From NCBI GenBank assembly GCA_030533235.1, contig JAUNJN010000005.1:1-64000 (forward strand): a stretch of DNA of 64,000 nucleotides. The letters run 5' to 3'. Source of the DNA: Eubacteriales bacterium. Its GTDB lineage: Bacteria; Bacillota; Clostridia; Lachnospirales; Lachnospiraceae. The notes below the pieces were generated by a model. The model saw only the letters and a program-made list of their open reading frames with translations. It was not told the origin of the DNA and did no database searches. Of the stretch, positions 56,869 to 64,000 are shown piece by piece. Each line of letters begins with the position of its first letter. Within the stretch, counting starts at the first letter, position 1. The position numbers were made by a program, and so were the translations under genes.

Positions 56869-57376
56869 TGATTGTTCCTGCAATCGAACAAATTAGGGCG
56901 CCTATGAGCGTCCATTTTGTTTTTGTGACGCCGATTGACAGATAATATACGGACATTGTATAAAAAACAGTTTCGGTACTGCTCATCATAATCGAGATTG
57001 TTCGACCAATCACGGAATCGGGACCATAGGTGTCGAAAATATCTAATGTCATTCCGGTTGCGGCAGAGGATGAAAAAAGTCTTACGATGGAAACCGGGAT
57101 GATTTCGGGGTGAATGCCGAAAGCATCATTTAGAGGGGTAAAGATATTACAAAGCAGAGCAAGGCAGCCGGAACTTCGGAGTATGCCTACGGCAACAAGC
57201 AGACCGATGAGTGTAGGAGCAAGTTCAATTACCATTTGAAAGCCTTCTTTTACCCCGGTAAGAAAGGTTTCATAAATCGGAATTTTTTTACAGAACCCAT
57301 AAAAAACAATATAGCCCAGGACAAGCGGAATCATATAATTTGATAAGGTATAGAAACAGGAAGTAATCAATGACAT
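56834..57376 (-). CDS. spmB: Spore maturation protein SpmB-like nucleoside-recognition membrane protein
   Basis: A 180-residue membrane protein with about five helices and the Gate/nucleoside-recognition motif (the ELAPTLIGLLVAVGILRSSG block; IVRLFSSSAATGMTLDIF). SpmB works with SpmA in spore core dehydration; no spmA is adjacent here, and non-spore-forming relatives also carry such genes. The ATG at 57376 has AAGGA 11 bp upstream; an ATG at 57406 is just behind a -10 box (57410-57415) and lacks a ribosome site. Its stop lies 35 bp inside the radical SAM gene on the other strand. Confidence 0.85.
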   Translation of the reverse strand: MSLITSCFYTLSNYMIPLVLGYIVFYGFCKKIPIYETFLTGVKEGFQMVIELAPTLIGLLVAVGILRSSGCLALLCNIFTPLNDAFGIHPEIIPVSIVRLFSSSAATGMTLDIFDTYGPDSVIGRTISIMMSSTETVFYTMSVYYLSIGVTKTKWTLIGALICSIAGTIISIWLGMLLPV

Positions 57377-57474
57377 GAGGTAAGATATCCTTGAAAAAAT
57401 ATGCAAAATATTATACTATAAATGTATATGAAGTGTTCGAAAAAATATGTACAAATTTACAGGAGGAATAGAGC

Positions 57475-58392
57475 ATGAGGTTAGTGACACGTTCGGATTT
57501 TGACGGACTTGCGTGTGGTGCACTCTTGAAGGAGGCCGGTATTATTGATCATTGGACATTTGCACATCCGAAGGATTTGCAGGATGGTCTTATTCCGGTC
57601 GATGAGAATGATTGTCTTGCGAATGTTCCGTTTGTTGAGGGCTGCGGGTTATGGTTTGATCACCATTCCAGTGAGCATGAGAGACTGGAACTTGAGGGTA
57701 AGTACAAGGGAGAGAGCCGTATTACACCATCCTGCGCACGTATCATTTATGATTACTATGGTGGCAGAGAGCGTTTCTCTCATTTTGATGAGATGATGGA
57801 GGCGGTTGATAAGGTTGACTCCGGTAATCTTACCGTTGATGAAATATTAAATCCGACCGGATGGATTTTGATTGGATTTTTGATGGATCCGAGAACCGGT
57901 CTTGGAAGATGGCGTAATTTCACAATTCCGAACTACAAGCTGATGGAAACTTTGATTGATGCGTGTCGTACGATGTCTACCGAAGAGATTTTGGCACTTC
58001 CGGATGTGAAGGAGCGTATCGAAGTATACAACGAGCAGACAGAGAAGTTTAAAGAGATGGTAAAGGCACATACACGTGTCGAAAAGGATGTTATTATCTC
58101 TGATTTGCGTGGTGTTGATCCGATTTACACAGGAAATCGATTCATGATTTACAGTCTCTATCCGGAACAGAATATTTCCGTATGGATTGTAAACGGCAAG
58201 GGTGGCAAGGGCTGTTCTGCTGCTGTCGGATACAGCATTATCAATCGCTCGTCAAATGTCGATGTCGGAAGCTTAATGTTGAAATACGGTGGTGGTGGCC
58301 ACAAAAAGGTCGGAACCTGCCAGTTTACGGATGAGACAATGGATGAGCAGCTTGAGAAATTAATTGACGAGATTGTTAATTATCAGGCATAA
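57475..58392 (+). CDS. DHH-family phosphoesterase (exopolyphosphatase-like)
   Basis: A 305-residue DHH protein: the N-terminal motif RSDFDGLACGALL (metal-binding Asp residues, 6-18), the DHH motif in WFDHHSSEHE (about 61-70), and the DHHA1-type glycine motif LKYGGGGHKKVGTCQF near the C-terminus (about 272-287). Such enzymes cleave polyphosphate, oligoribonucleotides or cyclic dinucleotides; no CBS, PAS or GGDEF domain is attached. AGGAGG precedes the ATG. It stands alone, ended by a strong terminator. Confidence 0.88.
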   Translation: MRLVTRSDFDGLACGALLKEAGIIDHWTFAHPKDLQDGLIPVDENDCLANVPFVEGCGLWFDHHSSEHERLELEGKYKGESRITPSCARIIYDYYGGRERFSHFDEMMEAVDKVDSGNLTVDEILNPTGWILIGFLMDPRTGLGRWRNFTIPNYKLMETLIDACRTMSTEEILALPDVKERIEVYNEQTEKFKEMVKAHTRVEKDVIISDLRGVDPIYTGNRFMIYSLYPEQNISVWIVNGKGGKGCSAAVGYSIINRSSNVDVGSLMLKYGGGGHKKVGTCQFTDETMDEQLEKLIDEIVNYQA

Positions 58393-58400
58393 GGAAGAGA

Positions 58401-58423
58401 TACAATTGCCGGGCGCAATTGTA
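58401..58423 (+). other. Perfect 9-bp hairpin after the DHH gene
   Basis: TACAATTGC-CGGGC-GCAATTGTA, a perfect inverted repeat with a 5-nt loop immediately behind the stop codon, but no T-run. It may protect the mRNA end or act as a first, weak terminator before the stronger one at 58439. Confidence 0.5.
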
Positions 58424-58438
58424 TTATACAGGTATTCA

Positions 58439-58503
58439 GAAGAGACACCCGGTTTCGTCAAATCTGCAAAATGCAGATTTTCGAAATCGGGTGTCTCTTT
58501 ATT
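58439..58503 (+). terminator. Strong intrinsic terminator of the DHH gene
   Basis: AAGAGACACCCG pairs with CGGGTGTCTCTT, and the stem continues inward through TTTCG/CGAAA and AAATCTGC/GCAGATTT to an AAAAT loop. A T-containing tail follows. It is the longest hairpin in the window and separates the DHH gene from the pilus operon. Confidence 0.9.
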
Positions 58504-58810
58504 CGCTTAGGGAGTTAATGTGCATAATGTGGAAAACATTGTGGATGGCTCGCTAATTATAGCTGAAAATGTAGTCGTTTGACGACATCGAATGACGTTA
58601 TTTGGAACTTTACATAGGAAAAAGACGTATGGTATAGTCTGATTGTAGCAACCGATAAGCGTTCTGCATATTGAGTTGTTGGGTATTTGCAGACCCGGGA
58701 TTTCTTTATTTCATTTATTATTCCAAAGATAAGATTATTTATACAAATTTTACTGCCTGAAGGGAATCATTTGAAATTGTGATACGATAGGGGGACTGAA
58801 GGGGAGGTTT
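58504..58810 (+). promoter_or_regulatory. Pilus operon upstream region with promoter candidates
   Basis: No gene is seen in these 307 bases. TTTACA (58609-58614), 18 bp, TATAGT (58633-58638) with extended TG is a good housekeeping promoter. The same region also reads TATA (58633-58636), 15 bp, CCGATAA (58652-58658), a sigma-28-like pattern with the spacing seen at flgM and flagellin. Either start gives a leader of about 145-165 nt before the prepilin peptidase gene. It contains short inverted repeats (GTCGT/ACGAC near 58580; GGGT/ACCC near 58685) but no riboswitch that I recognise. Confidence 0.5.
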
Positions 58811-59248
58811 ATGATTTGCAATATTTGTCTTGGTTTGTTTTTGACGGGAGCCGTCTATTATGATGTGCGATATATGAGGATTCCGAACATGTGGAATCTT
58901 TGTTGGGCAATCGCAGGAATCATATATAGTATTCGAATTGCGGGATGGCATGGACTGTTTTGCAGCCTGATCGGTATCATGATTCCGATTGTTGTTTTTC
59001 TTATATTGTTTATCCTTCGTGCGATGGGAGCCGGCGATATTAAGCTGCTTTCCGGCATAGGAGCTTTTTTATGGAAGGATATCATCACGGTGATTATGGT
59101 TGCCCTGCTTCTTGCGGCAATGTATGCAATCGTGGTTTGTATAGGGCGGTTAATGCGGCGAAAACAGTTTGGATGGACACGGATACGGATGGCGATACCG
59201 ATTGCTGTCGGCACAGGTGTATATATATGGGGAGGCTGTTTTTTATGA
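58811..59248 (+). CDS. tadV: Prepilin peptidase TadV/CpaA (A24 family)
   Basis: A 145-residue membrane aspartyl protease that cleaves the leader of Flp pilins. The two catalytic aspartates are in YYDVRYMRIPN (about 17) and MGAGDIKLLSGIGAF (GxGD, about 76). About four membrane helices are present; the N-methyltransferase domain is absent, as in TadV/CpaA. GGGGAGG precedes the ATG. It starts the Tad operon and overlaps tadZ by 4 bp. Confidence 0.88.
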   Translation: MICNICLGLFLTGAVYYDVRYMRIPNMWNLCWAIAGIIYSIRIAGWHGLFCSLIGIMIPIVVFLILFILRAMGAGDIKLLSGIGAFLWKDIITVIMVALLLAAMYAIVVCIGRLMRRKQFGWTRIRMAIPIAVGTGVYIWGGCFL

Positions 59249-60174
59249 GTGCCCAAATTGGTATTTACGATTCAGATTTTGATTATGCAAACGCATTGAT
59301 GGAGTATATTAACGTGCAGGGAGACGGGATGATGCAGAGCGCTGCATTTTCGGAGATGGAGACCTTGCAAAGATATGTCGAACAGACAAATCCGGAGCTG
59401 ATATTAAGCGGGGATGCATTGCCGGATTCGTATCAGGACGAAAACGGCGTTCGCGTGATTCGTCTGTCCGAGACCGATGCCCCTGCTTATGCGAATGAAC
59501 AATATATCTACAAGTATCAGCGGATGGATGTGCTCGTGCGGCAGCTTGCGTCCATGCTTCAGATTAAGACAAGCGACGATGCGGAGTATCCTTTGTTCTA
59601 CGGAGTTTATTCGCCGATTGGACGTTGTGGTAAGACGACTTTTGCATTTTCTGTATGTCACAATTTCGAAGAGAGCCTTTACATTGGAATGGACAGCTAC
59701 ATAGGGAGTACCAATGTATCGCAGGACATATTTCGGCAGTCGGAACTGTTTTATTTCCATTTGCTGACACACAACGAAGAGATTATGGAAACTGTCCGCG
59801 CAGTTGGCAGCTTTGCCGGTACAAGCTTTTCGATTGTATATGGATTACGCAATTTTACGGATTATAAACAGATTACATCGGAGGATGTTGCATGGTTCCG
59901 GCAAACACTGAAAGCGAAGTCACAGATTCGACGGGTAGTGTTTGATATTGGTGCCGGGGTCTTGTCTGATTTCGGTTTATTATGTGAGTTTGATCATTTG
60001 TTTGTTCCTTGTTTGTCGGATGCGTATTCACAGCGTTTGCTTGACCATTTTCACATACTTGTAAAAGAAGTCCCGGATAAGATGCCTTCTGCGTACATTT
60101 CATACATCGAGGTTCCGATGGATAGCTATGACTCCCCGGTGCTTCGGGATTATGTTCACCAAAAGGGGATTTAG
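59245..60174 (+). CDS. tadZ: TadZ/CpaE-like pilus localisation ATPase
   Basis: A 309-residue MinD/ParA-superfamily protein with a receiver-like N-terminal part (about 1-110) and an ATPase part. The deviant Walker A is SPIGRCGKTTFAF (about 122-134), with the lysine of GK kept. TadZ places the pilus at the cell pole. Nucleotide hydrolysis may be impaired, since the switch and Walker B regions (VVFDIGAGVL) are only partly conserved. The ATG at 59245 overlaps the peptidase stop (ATGA) behind GGGGAGG. Confidence 0.78.
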   Translation: MSAQIGIYDSDFDYANALMEYINVQGDGMMQSAAFSEMETLQRYVEQTNPELILSGDALPDSYQDENGVRVIRLSETDAPAYANEQYIYKYQRMDVLVRQLASMLQIKTSDDAEYPLFYGVYSPIGRCGKTTFAFSVCHNFEESLYIGMDSYIGSTNVSQDIFRQSELFYFHLLTHNEEIMETVRAVGSFAGTSFSIVYGLRNFTDYKQITSEDVAWFRQTLKAKSQIRRVVFDIGAGVLSDFGLLCEFDHLFVPCLSDAYSQRLLDHFHILVKEVPDKMPSAYISYIEVPMDSYDSPVLRDYVHQKGI

Positions 60175-61464
60175 ATGAAGACGCTAAAAGACCAAATATA
60201 TCGAATGGTAGTTGAACGGCTCGATATGAGTCGCGAGTTAAGTGATGATGAGGTGGAGGCTGTAATTGACAACTGCATACTTTCTGTGACGGATGAAGGC
60301 TATTTATCGTTAAAAGAAAAACTACGGTTACGGCGTGATATATTTAACAGTCTTAGGCGTATGGATATTCTGACACAATATATGGAGGATGATTCGGTTT
60401 CGGAAATTATGGTCAACGGCTATTCGGATATTTTTATTGAAAAAAACGGTAAGCTGTTTCGAAGTGACAAATGCTTTGAATCGGAAGAAAAGCTGATGTC
60501 GGTCATTCAACAGATTGTGGCAGGCTGTAATCGACGGGTTAACGAGAGTACGCCCATTGTAGATGCGCGACTTCCGGATGGTTCCCGTGTTCATGTTGTA
60601 ACACGACCGGTTGCATTGTCCGGGCCTACCATTACAATTCGACGGTTTCCTAATCAGGCGTTTCATATGGAACACCTAGTCACACTAGGTACCTTGTCGG
60701 CTGCGGTAGCGGATATATTACGGCTCCTCGTAGTGGCAGGCTACAATATCTTTATATGCGGGGGGACAGGGTCCGGGAAAACAACTTTTCTAAATGCGCT
60801 CTCTGAATTTATTCCGGCGGATTCGCGTATTGTCACAATTGAGGATGCAGCTGAATTACAGATTCGGGGGATTGATAATCTTGTGCGCCTGGAGGCGCGG
60901 CCGGAAAATATCGAGGGTGATCATGCGATTTCCATACGTGATTTGATAAAAGCAAGCTTGCGTATGAGACCGGATCGAATTATTGTCGGAGAGGTGCGCG
61001 ACGGAGCAGCGATTGATATGCTGACGGCGATGAATACCGGGCACGACGGTAGCCTTAGCACTGGACATGCAAATTCCTGTGAGGATATGATATCTCGTCT
61101 TTGTACGATGGTTTTGATGGGAATGGATTTGCCGATGCTTGCCGTCAAACAGCAGATTTCATCTGCCGTGGACATAATTATTCATGTTTCGCGTATGCGG
61201 GATCGGACGAGAAAGGTTACAAAAATATGCGAAGTGCTTGCGGATAAGAATGGAGAACCTTTGCTACGGACACTGTACGAGTTCCGTGAGGAGGAAACAT
61301 CCAAGAAGACGGAGGGCGTGAAAGGAACACTCGAGTTTGTTCAGGAACTATGCCGGAGGGAGAAGCTAAAGGATGCCGGATTAATGGAGGTGTATGATGA
61401 GGCAGAACAAAAAGCGGCAGGGTCAGCCTCTGCCGGGAAGCTGGTACGCAATGGAGATATTTAA
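60175..61464 (+). CDS. tadA: TadA/CpaF secretion ATPase
   Basis: A 429-residue hexameric motor ATPase for Tad pilus assembly. The N-terminal TadA region reads MVNGYSDIFIEKNGKLFRSD; Walker A GGTGSGKTTFLNAL is at about 197-210, the Asp box is in VTIEDAAELQI, Walker B in RPDRIIVGEVRDGAAIDMLT, and the His box is NTGHDGSLSTGHAN. It begins directly after the tadZ stop and extends 68 bp into tadB. Confidence 0.96.
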   Translation: MKTLKDQIYRMVVERLDMSRELSDDEVEAVIDNCILSVTDEGYLSLKEKLRLRRDIFNSLRRMDILTQYMEDDSVSEIMVNGYSDIFIEKNGKLFRSDKCFESEEKLMSVIQQIVAGCNRRVNESTPIVDARLPDGSRVHVVTRPVALSGPTITIRRFPNQAFHMEHLVTLGTLSAAVADILRLLVVAGYNIFICGGTGSGKTTFLNALSEFIPADSRIVTIEDAAELQIRGIDNLVRLEARPENIEGDHAISIRDLIKASLRMRPDRIIVGEVRDGAAIDMLTAMNTGHDGSLSTGHANSCEDMISRLCTMVLMGMDLPMLAVKQQISSAVDIIIHVSRMRDRTRKVTKICEVLADKNGEPLLRTLYEFREEETSKKTEGVKGTLEFVQELCRREKLKDAGLMEVYDEAEQKAAGSASAGKLVRNGDI

Positions 61465-62149
61465 GCTGCTTGGAATAACAGTCGGAATTGCTTTTCTTTT
61501 TTACAACGCATGGTACGGGAGTCTGATCATTCTGCCGTTTAGCTGTATTATGTTTCGAAGAGATGTCAGACAATTTTACCAAAAACGTACAAAGCGCATT
61601 CGCGTGGAATTTAAGGATTTTCTTGTTGTACTATCGGGAAATTTGTCTGCAGGATATGCATTTGAAAATGCGATTCGACTGGCAGAGAAGGATATGGAAA
61701 AGCAATACGGAAAAGAATTTTTAATCAGAGATGGGATAAGACGTTGTGTCTATGGTGTACGTTGTAACCAGAGTATTGATGTTTTATTTGAGAACTTTGC
61801 GCACGAAATCGGAATTGAAGAAGCAACCTCCTGTGCACATCTTATGATGCTTGCAAAACAGTACGGAGGAAATATGATTCAAATGCTTCAGCGTATGGCA
61901 CGGAATATGACATTGATGTTTTCAGCAGAACAGGAGATTGAGACAAGTGAGGCACAAAAAAAGCTTGAAAGTCGTGTAATGCTATTGTCGCCATTTGGAA
62001 TTATGTTCTATATGCGAATGACGAATGCGGCATACATTTCTATGATGTACGACACAATGGCGGGACATGTTGTGATGACTCTGGCACTTGTTGTGATTGG
62101 TATATGCGGTTTGTGGATGGATTCAATTACGAAGGGAGTGAAAGCATAA
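61397..62149 (+). CDS. tadB: TadB pilus platform protein
   Basis: A 250-residue inner-membrane platform protein of the T2SSF/GspF family, shorter than many TadB proteins. Membrane helices are near 20-45 and 195-245; the cytoplasmic T2SSF domain (about 60-185) includes SGNLSAGYAFENAIRLAEKD and LMMLAKQYGGNMIQMLQRMA. GGAGG at 61386-61390 suits the ATG at 61397 better than the one at 61394. The gene starts inside tadA (68-bp overlap), so translation is coupled. Confidence 0.85.
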   Translation: MRQNKKRQGQPLPGSWYAMEIFKLLGITVGIAFLFYNAWYGSLIILPFSCIMFRRDVRQFYQKRTKRIRVEFKDFLVVLSGNLSAGYAFENAIRLAEKDMEKQYGKEFLIRDGIRRCVYGVRCNQSIDVLFENFAHEIGIEEATSCAHLMMLAKQYGGNMIQMLQRMARNMTLMFSAEQEIETSEAQKKLESRVMLLSPFGIMFYMRMTNAAYISMMYDTMAGHVVMTLALVVIGICGLWMDSITKGVKA

Positions 62150-62151
62150 AA

Positions 62152-63582
62152 ATGATTCATATTAATTTGGCTGTAATTTTGCTGTACGGAATGTTAGCGA
62201 TCTTGAGCCGAAAGCATTTTAGTAAATACAAGAAGACAGATGAACATTTTGGGGTGGTGACAAGCTTGTTTCTGTCTATGGGATACACGGTTTATCATTG
62301 GATAGAAAAGTATTACCCCATAAACCGGGTTTGTGAGCGACTAAGAAAAGTTCAGATTGTGCCGCAAGAGACGTTACGTAAGCTTGCAGAGGACTATGCA
62401 GTAAAGAACGCAGCTGTTGGTCTGGCTATCTTTTTTGTGTGTTCCCTGGCATCGTTCACATATGCTGTGACAGATGAGTGTCGGGCAGACAAAATGCCCA
62501 ATATTATAGAAAGAGAGGATTATCAGGGCAACACAAAAAAACAGGATATTTATCTTACTGTTGATGGGGAGACATTGGTCTATGAGCTTCCGGTACATCC
62601 TATGGAGTACTCGGAGGAGGAATTTATACATGAGGCAGAGGCGGTTCGCGACTGGCTTGAGATAACGATACTGAATGGAAATACAGATGCACTAAATATC
62701 AGGGAGGATTTACAACTCCCGGAGCGAGATGAAAAGGGGCTGTTTACCATTGAGTGGAGATCTCAAAATCCGGATATTATTACATCCTTCGGAAAGGTTG
62801 ATTGGGATTTACTGTCGGAGGATGTGCAGGTTATGCTTGTTGCGAGGGTTGAATATTTAGATTACTTTGTCCTGTTTGAATTTCCTTTGATTTTAAGGTC
62901 TTCTTCGGATGATATCAAGGATGATAGGTTGCACATGGTTCGTGAAACGCTGACAAAACTCGAAAAGGATAATCGAAGTTGTGTATTCTGGGAGCTTCCG
63001 GAGGAAATTGACGGAGTGGAAATCTCTCTGGGAAGAGAACACGGCAAAAAGTCATGGTGGTTGTTTGTTGCAGGCGGTGCGTTATGTATAGGAGGGGTGT
63101 TATTACGGCGTAGTCGTTTGGATGAAGCAATAAAACGGCGAAATGAGGAGTTAAACAGTCAATATCCGGATTTTGTAAATCGGTTATGTATGTTACTTGG
63201 GACAGGACTTACCTTACGGGGATGCATGGAACAGGCCACACGTGAGCTGTCGGAGGATTCAATACTTCGAAAGGAATTGCTGTACATGGTGCATGAGCTT
63301 TCAACAGGGGGAGACGAAAATCGCGCATATGATGAGTTTGGGGCAAGGATTGGTATGCCTGCTTATACACGACTTGCCAATCGGTTAAATCAGAATCTGC
63401 GGACGGGAACCGGTGACTTAATTCGTGTATTAGAGGAGGAAGTGCAATTTTCTTTGGAAAGCAAACGGGAGTATATGAAAAAAAGAGGAGAAGAAGTTTC
63501 AACCAAGTTGTTGTTTCCTATGGTAGTACTGCTATTGGTAGTAATGTTAATTATCATACTTCCGGCGATGAGGGGATTGTGA
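62152..63582 (+). CDS. tadC: TadC pilus platform protein with Ig-like insertion
   Basis: A 476-residue second platform protein. The C-terminal T2SSF domain (about 335-450: LCMLLGTGLTLRGCMEQATR, the LNQNLRTGTGDLIRVLE block) and final membrane helix are standard. Between a membrane helix at about 87-106 and one at about 301-317 lie some 190 hydrophilic residues, of which about 155-250 read like an atypical bacterial Ig-like domain (LPERDEKGLFTIEWRSQNPD followed by IITSFGKVD). TadC is usually about 300 residues without this. The insert would lie outside the membrane. The ribosome site is weak; the start follows the tadB stop by 2 bp. Confidence 0.8.
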   Translation: MIHINLAVILLYGMLAILSRKHFSKYKKTDEHFGVVTSLFLSMGYTVYHWIEKYYPINRVCERLRKVQIVPQETLRKLAEDYAVKNAAVGLAIFFVCSLASFTYAVTDECRADKMPNIIEREDYQGNTKKQDIYLTVDGETLVYELPVHPMEYSEEEFIHEAEAVRDWLEITILNGNTDALNIREDLQLPERDEKGLFTIEWRSQNPDIITSFGKVDWDLLSEDVQVMLVARVEYLDYFVLFEFPLILRSSSDDIKDDRLHMVRETLTKLEKDNRSCVFWELPEEIDGVEISLGREHGKKSWWLFVAGGALCIGGVLLRRSRLDEAIKRRNEELNSQYPDFVNRLCMLLGTGLTLRGCMEQATRELSEDSILRKELLYMVHELSTGGDENRAYDEFGARIGMPAYTRLANRLNQNLRTGTGDLIRVLEEEVQFSLESKREYMKKRGEEVSTKLLFPMVVLLLVVMLIIILPAMRGL

Positions 63583-63596
63583 AAGGAGGAGAGTAT

Positions 63597-63770
63597 ATGA
63601 ATATGGTCAAACGATTTTTAACCGAAGAGGATGCTATGGGTGTCGTTGAAGTTATTTTGATTATGGTCGTACTTATTGCAATGGTTGCTATATTTAAAAA
63701 TCAGATTCGGTCTTTGGTTGAAAATATCTGGAGTTCAATTAATAAAGGTGCACAATCAATTTACACCTAA
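63597..63770 (+). CDS. flp: Flp1-type type IVb pilin
   Basis: A 57-residue pilin. A short charged leader (FLTEEDAMG) is followed by the hydrophobic helix VVEVILIMVVLIAMVAIFKN with Glu near its start, then a short C-terminus. Cleavage after Gly by the TadV peptidase is expected, leaving about 43 residues. AAGGAGGAG supports the ATG at 63597 over an in-frame GTG at 63579. It follows tadC by 14 bp and is the presumed major pilus subunit. Confidence 0.88.
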   Translation: MNMVKRFLTEEDAMGVVEVILIMVVLIAMVAIFKNQIRSLVENIWSSINKGAQSIYT

Positions 63771-63827
63771 TACATTTCATTTATTTATTTCTGTTGTATC
63801 TATCTGTCTTATTTTTGGGAGGGGAAT

Positions 63828-64000
63828 ATGAATAATCGAGGAAAAATAACTGTTTTTTTATGTTTGATGGTATGTGCCGTATTGCTCCTTGCTATGACCG
63901 GCCTACGGGTTATTACTTTTTACGGGGGGCAGGCAAAGGCTGCGATGTGTTTAAAAACAGCTACATCACATATAAAGTCTAATTATAATCGTTACATTTT
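63828..64000 (+). CDS. Membrane-anchored Tad-locus protein, 5' part only (DUF5702-like)
   Basis: Starts at ATG 63828 after GGGAGGGG and remains open for 57 codons to the window edge. The N-terminus, NNRGKITVFLCLMVCAVLLL, is a short basic lead into one membrane helix, the ITVFL start typical of the TadE/DUF5702-like pseudopilin proteins found in clostridial Tad loci. The rest is outside the window, so the call is provisional. Confidence 0.6.
   Translation, partial: MNNRGKITVFLCLMVCAVLLLAMTGLRVITFYGGQAKAAMCLKTATSHIKSNYNRYI

Noticed and set aside
58645-58810. A riboswitch (for example c-di-GMP type) in the pilus operon leader
   Set aside because: No conserved GEMM-like core was found; only short inverted repeats are present.

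Overview
The window reads as a chromosome segment of a motile, low-GC, Gram-positive anaerobe of the Clostridia, most likely Lachnospiraceae (Roseburia/Butyrivibrio/Eubacterium-like). This rests on Bacillus/Clostridium gene orders (mbl-flhO-flhP; comFC-yvyF-flgM-flgN-flgK-flgL-fliW-csrA...hag; tmk-yaaR-holB-ricT-yabB-rsmI), AGGAGG-type ribosome sites, a Na+-type F1Fo ATPase c subunit, Gram-positive Tad pilus genes and several Clostridia-restricted families. The genus is inference. No rRNA, tRNA, CRISPR array, insertion sequence or phage was recognised.

Layout. 0.1-2.4 kb: a coiled-coil protein with eleven tandem 11-residue units, nine of them carrying a cysteine, then a PocR/GAF/PAS-like sensor. 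2.4-5.5 kb: the actin homologue Mbl followed by the distal rod proteins FlgF/FlhO and FlgG/FlhP and a FlgJ-type rod-binding domain. 5.5-9.0 kb: recD2, comFC, yvyF. 9.1-20.4 kb: the late flagellar operon, with flgM, flgN, two different flgK genes, flgL, fliW, csrA, flaG, fliD, fliS, a fliT-like gene and flagellin. The flagellin gene has its own sigma-28-type promoter and a structured leader with a GGA-in-loop hairpin suited to CsrA control.

20.6-33.2 kb: a surface-modification cluster directly behind flagellin. It holds two LicD-family phosphotransferases (one fused to a second domain), a polysaccharide pyruvyl transferase, a TagF-like polyol-phosphate transferase, a pentose-phosphate epimerase-like enzyme, a TarI/ISPD-like cytidylyltransferase, a zinc polyol dehydrogenase, two glycosyltransferases, a propeller-like protein and rpiB. 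Together they look like a route from pentose phosphate to a CDP-polyol (CDP-ribitol or similar) and on to a phospho-polyol decoration, plausibly of flagellin or a surface polymer. 33.3-36.9 kb: tsaC/sua5 with an apparently leaderless start, then a small unit of a helical-N-terminus/papain-like protein, an unknown protein and a lipoprotein.

37.0-44.3 kb: the full ATP synthase operon atpZ-I-B-E-F-H-A-G-D-C between a strong promoter and a terminator. 44.4-49.1 kb: tmk, yaaR, holB, ricT, yabB and rsmI. 49.1-58.4 kb: mixed housekeeping and poorly known genes (XRE regulator, AI-2E-family permease, DUF815 ATPase, a 35-residue membrane peptide, an AIR-synthase-like protein, an Lrp regulator overlapping an aminotransferase, trmL, a radical SAM protein, a lone spmB, a DHH phosphoesterase). 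58.8-64.0 kb: a Gram-positive Tad pilus operon (prepilin peptidase, TadZ, TadA, TadB, an enlarged TadC with an apparent Ig-like insertion, a Flp-type pilin) that runs off the window inside a further membrane-anchored gene.
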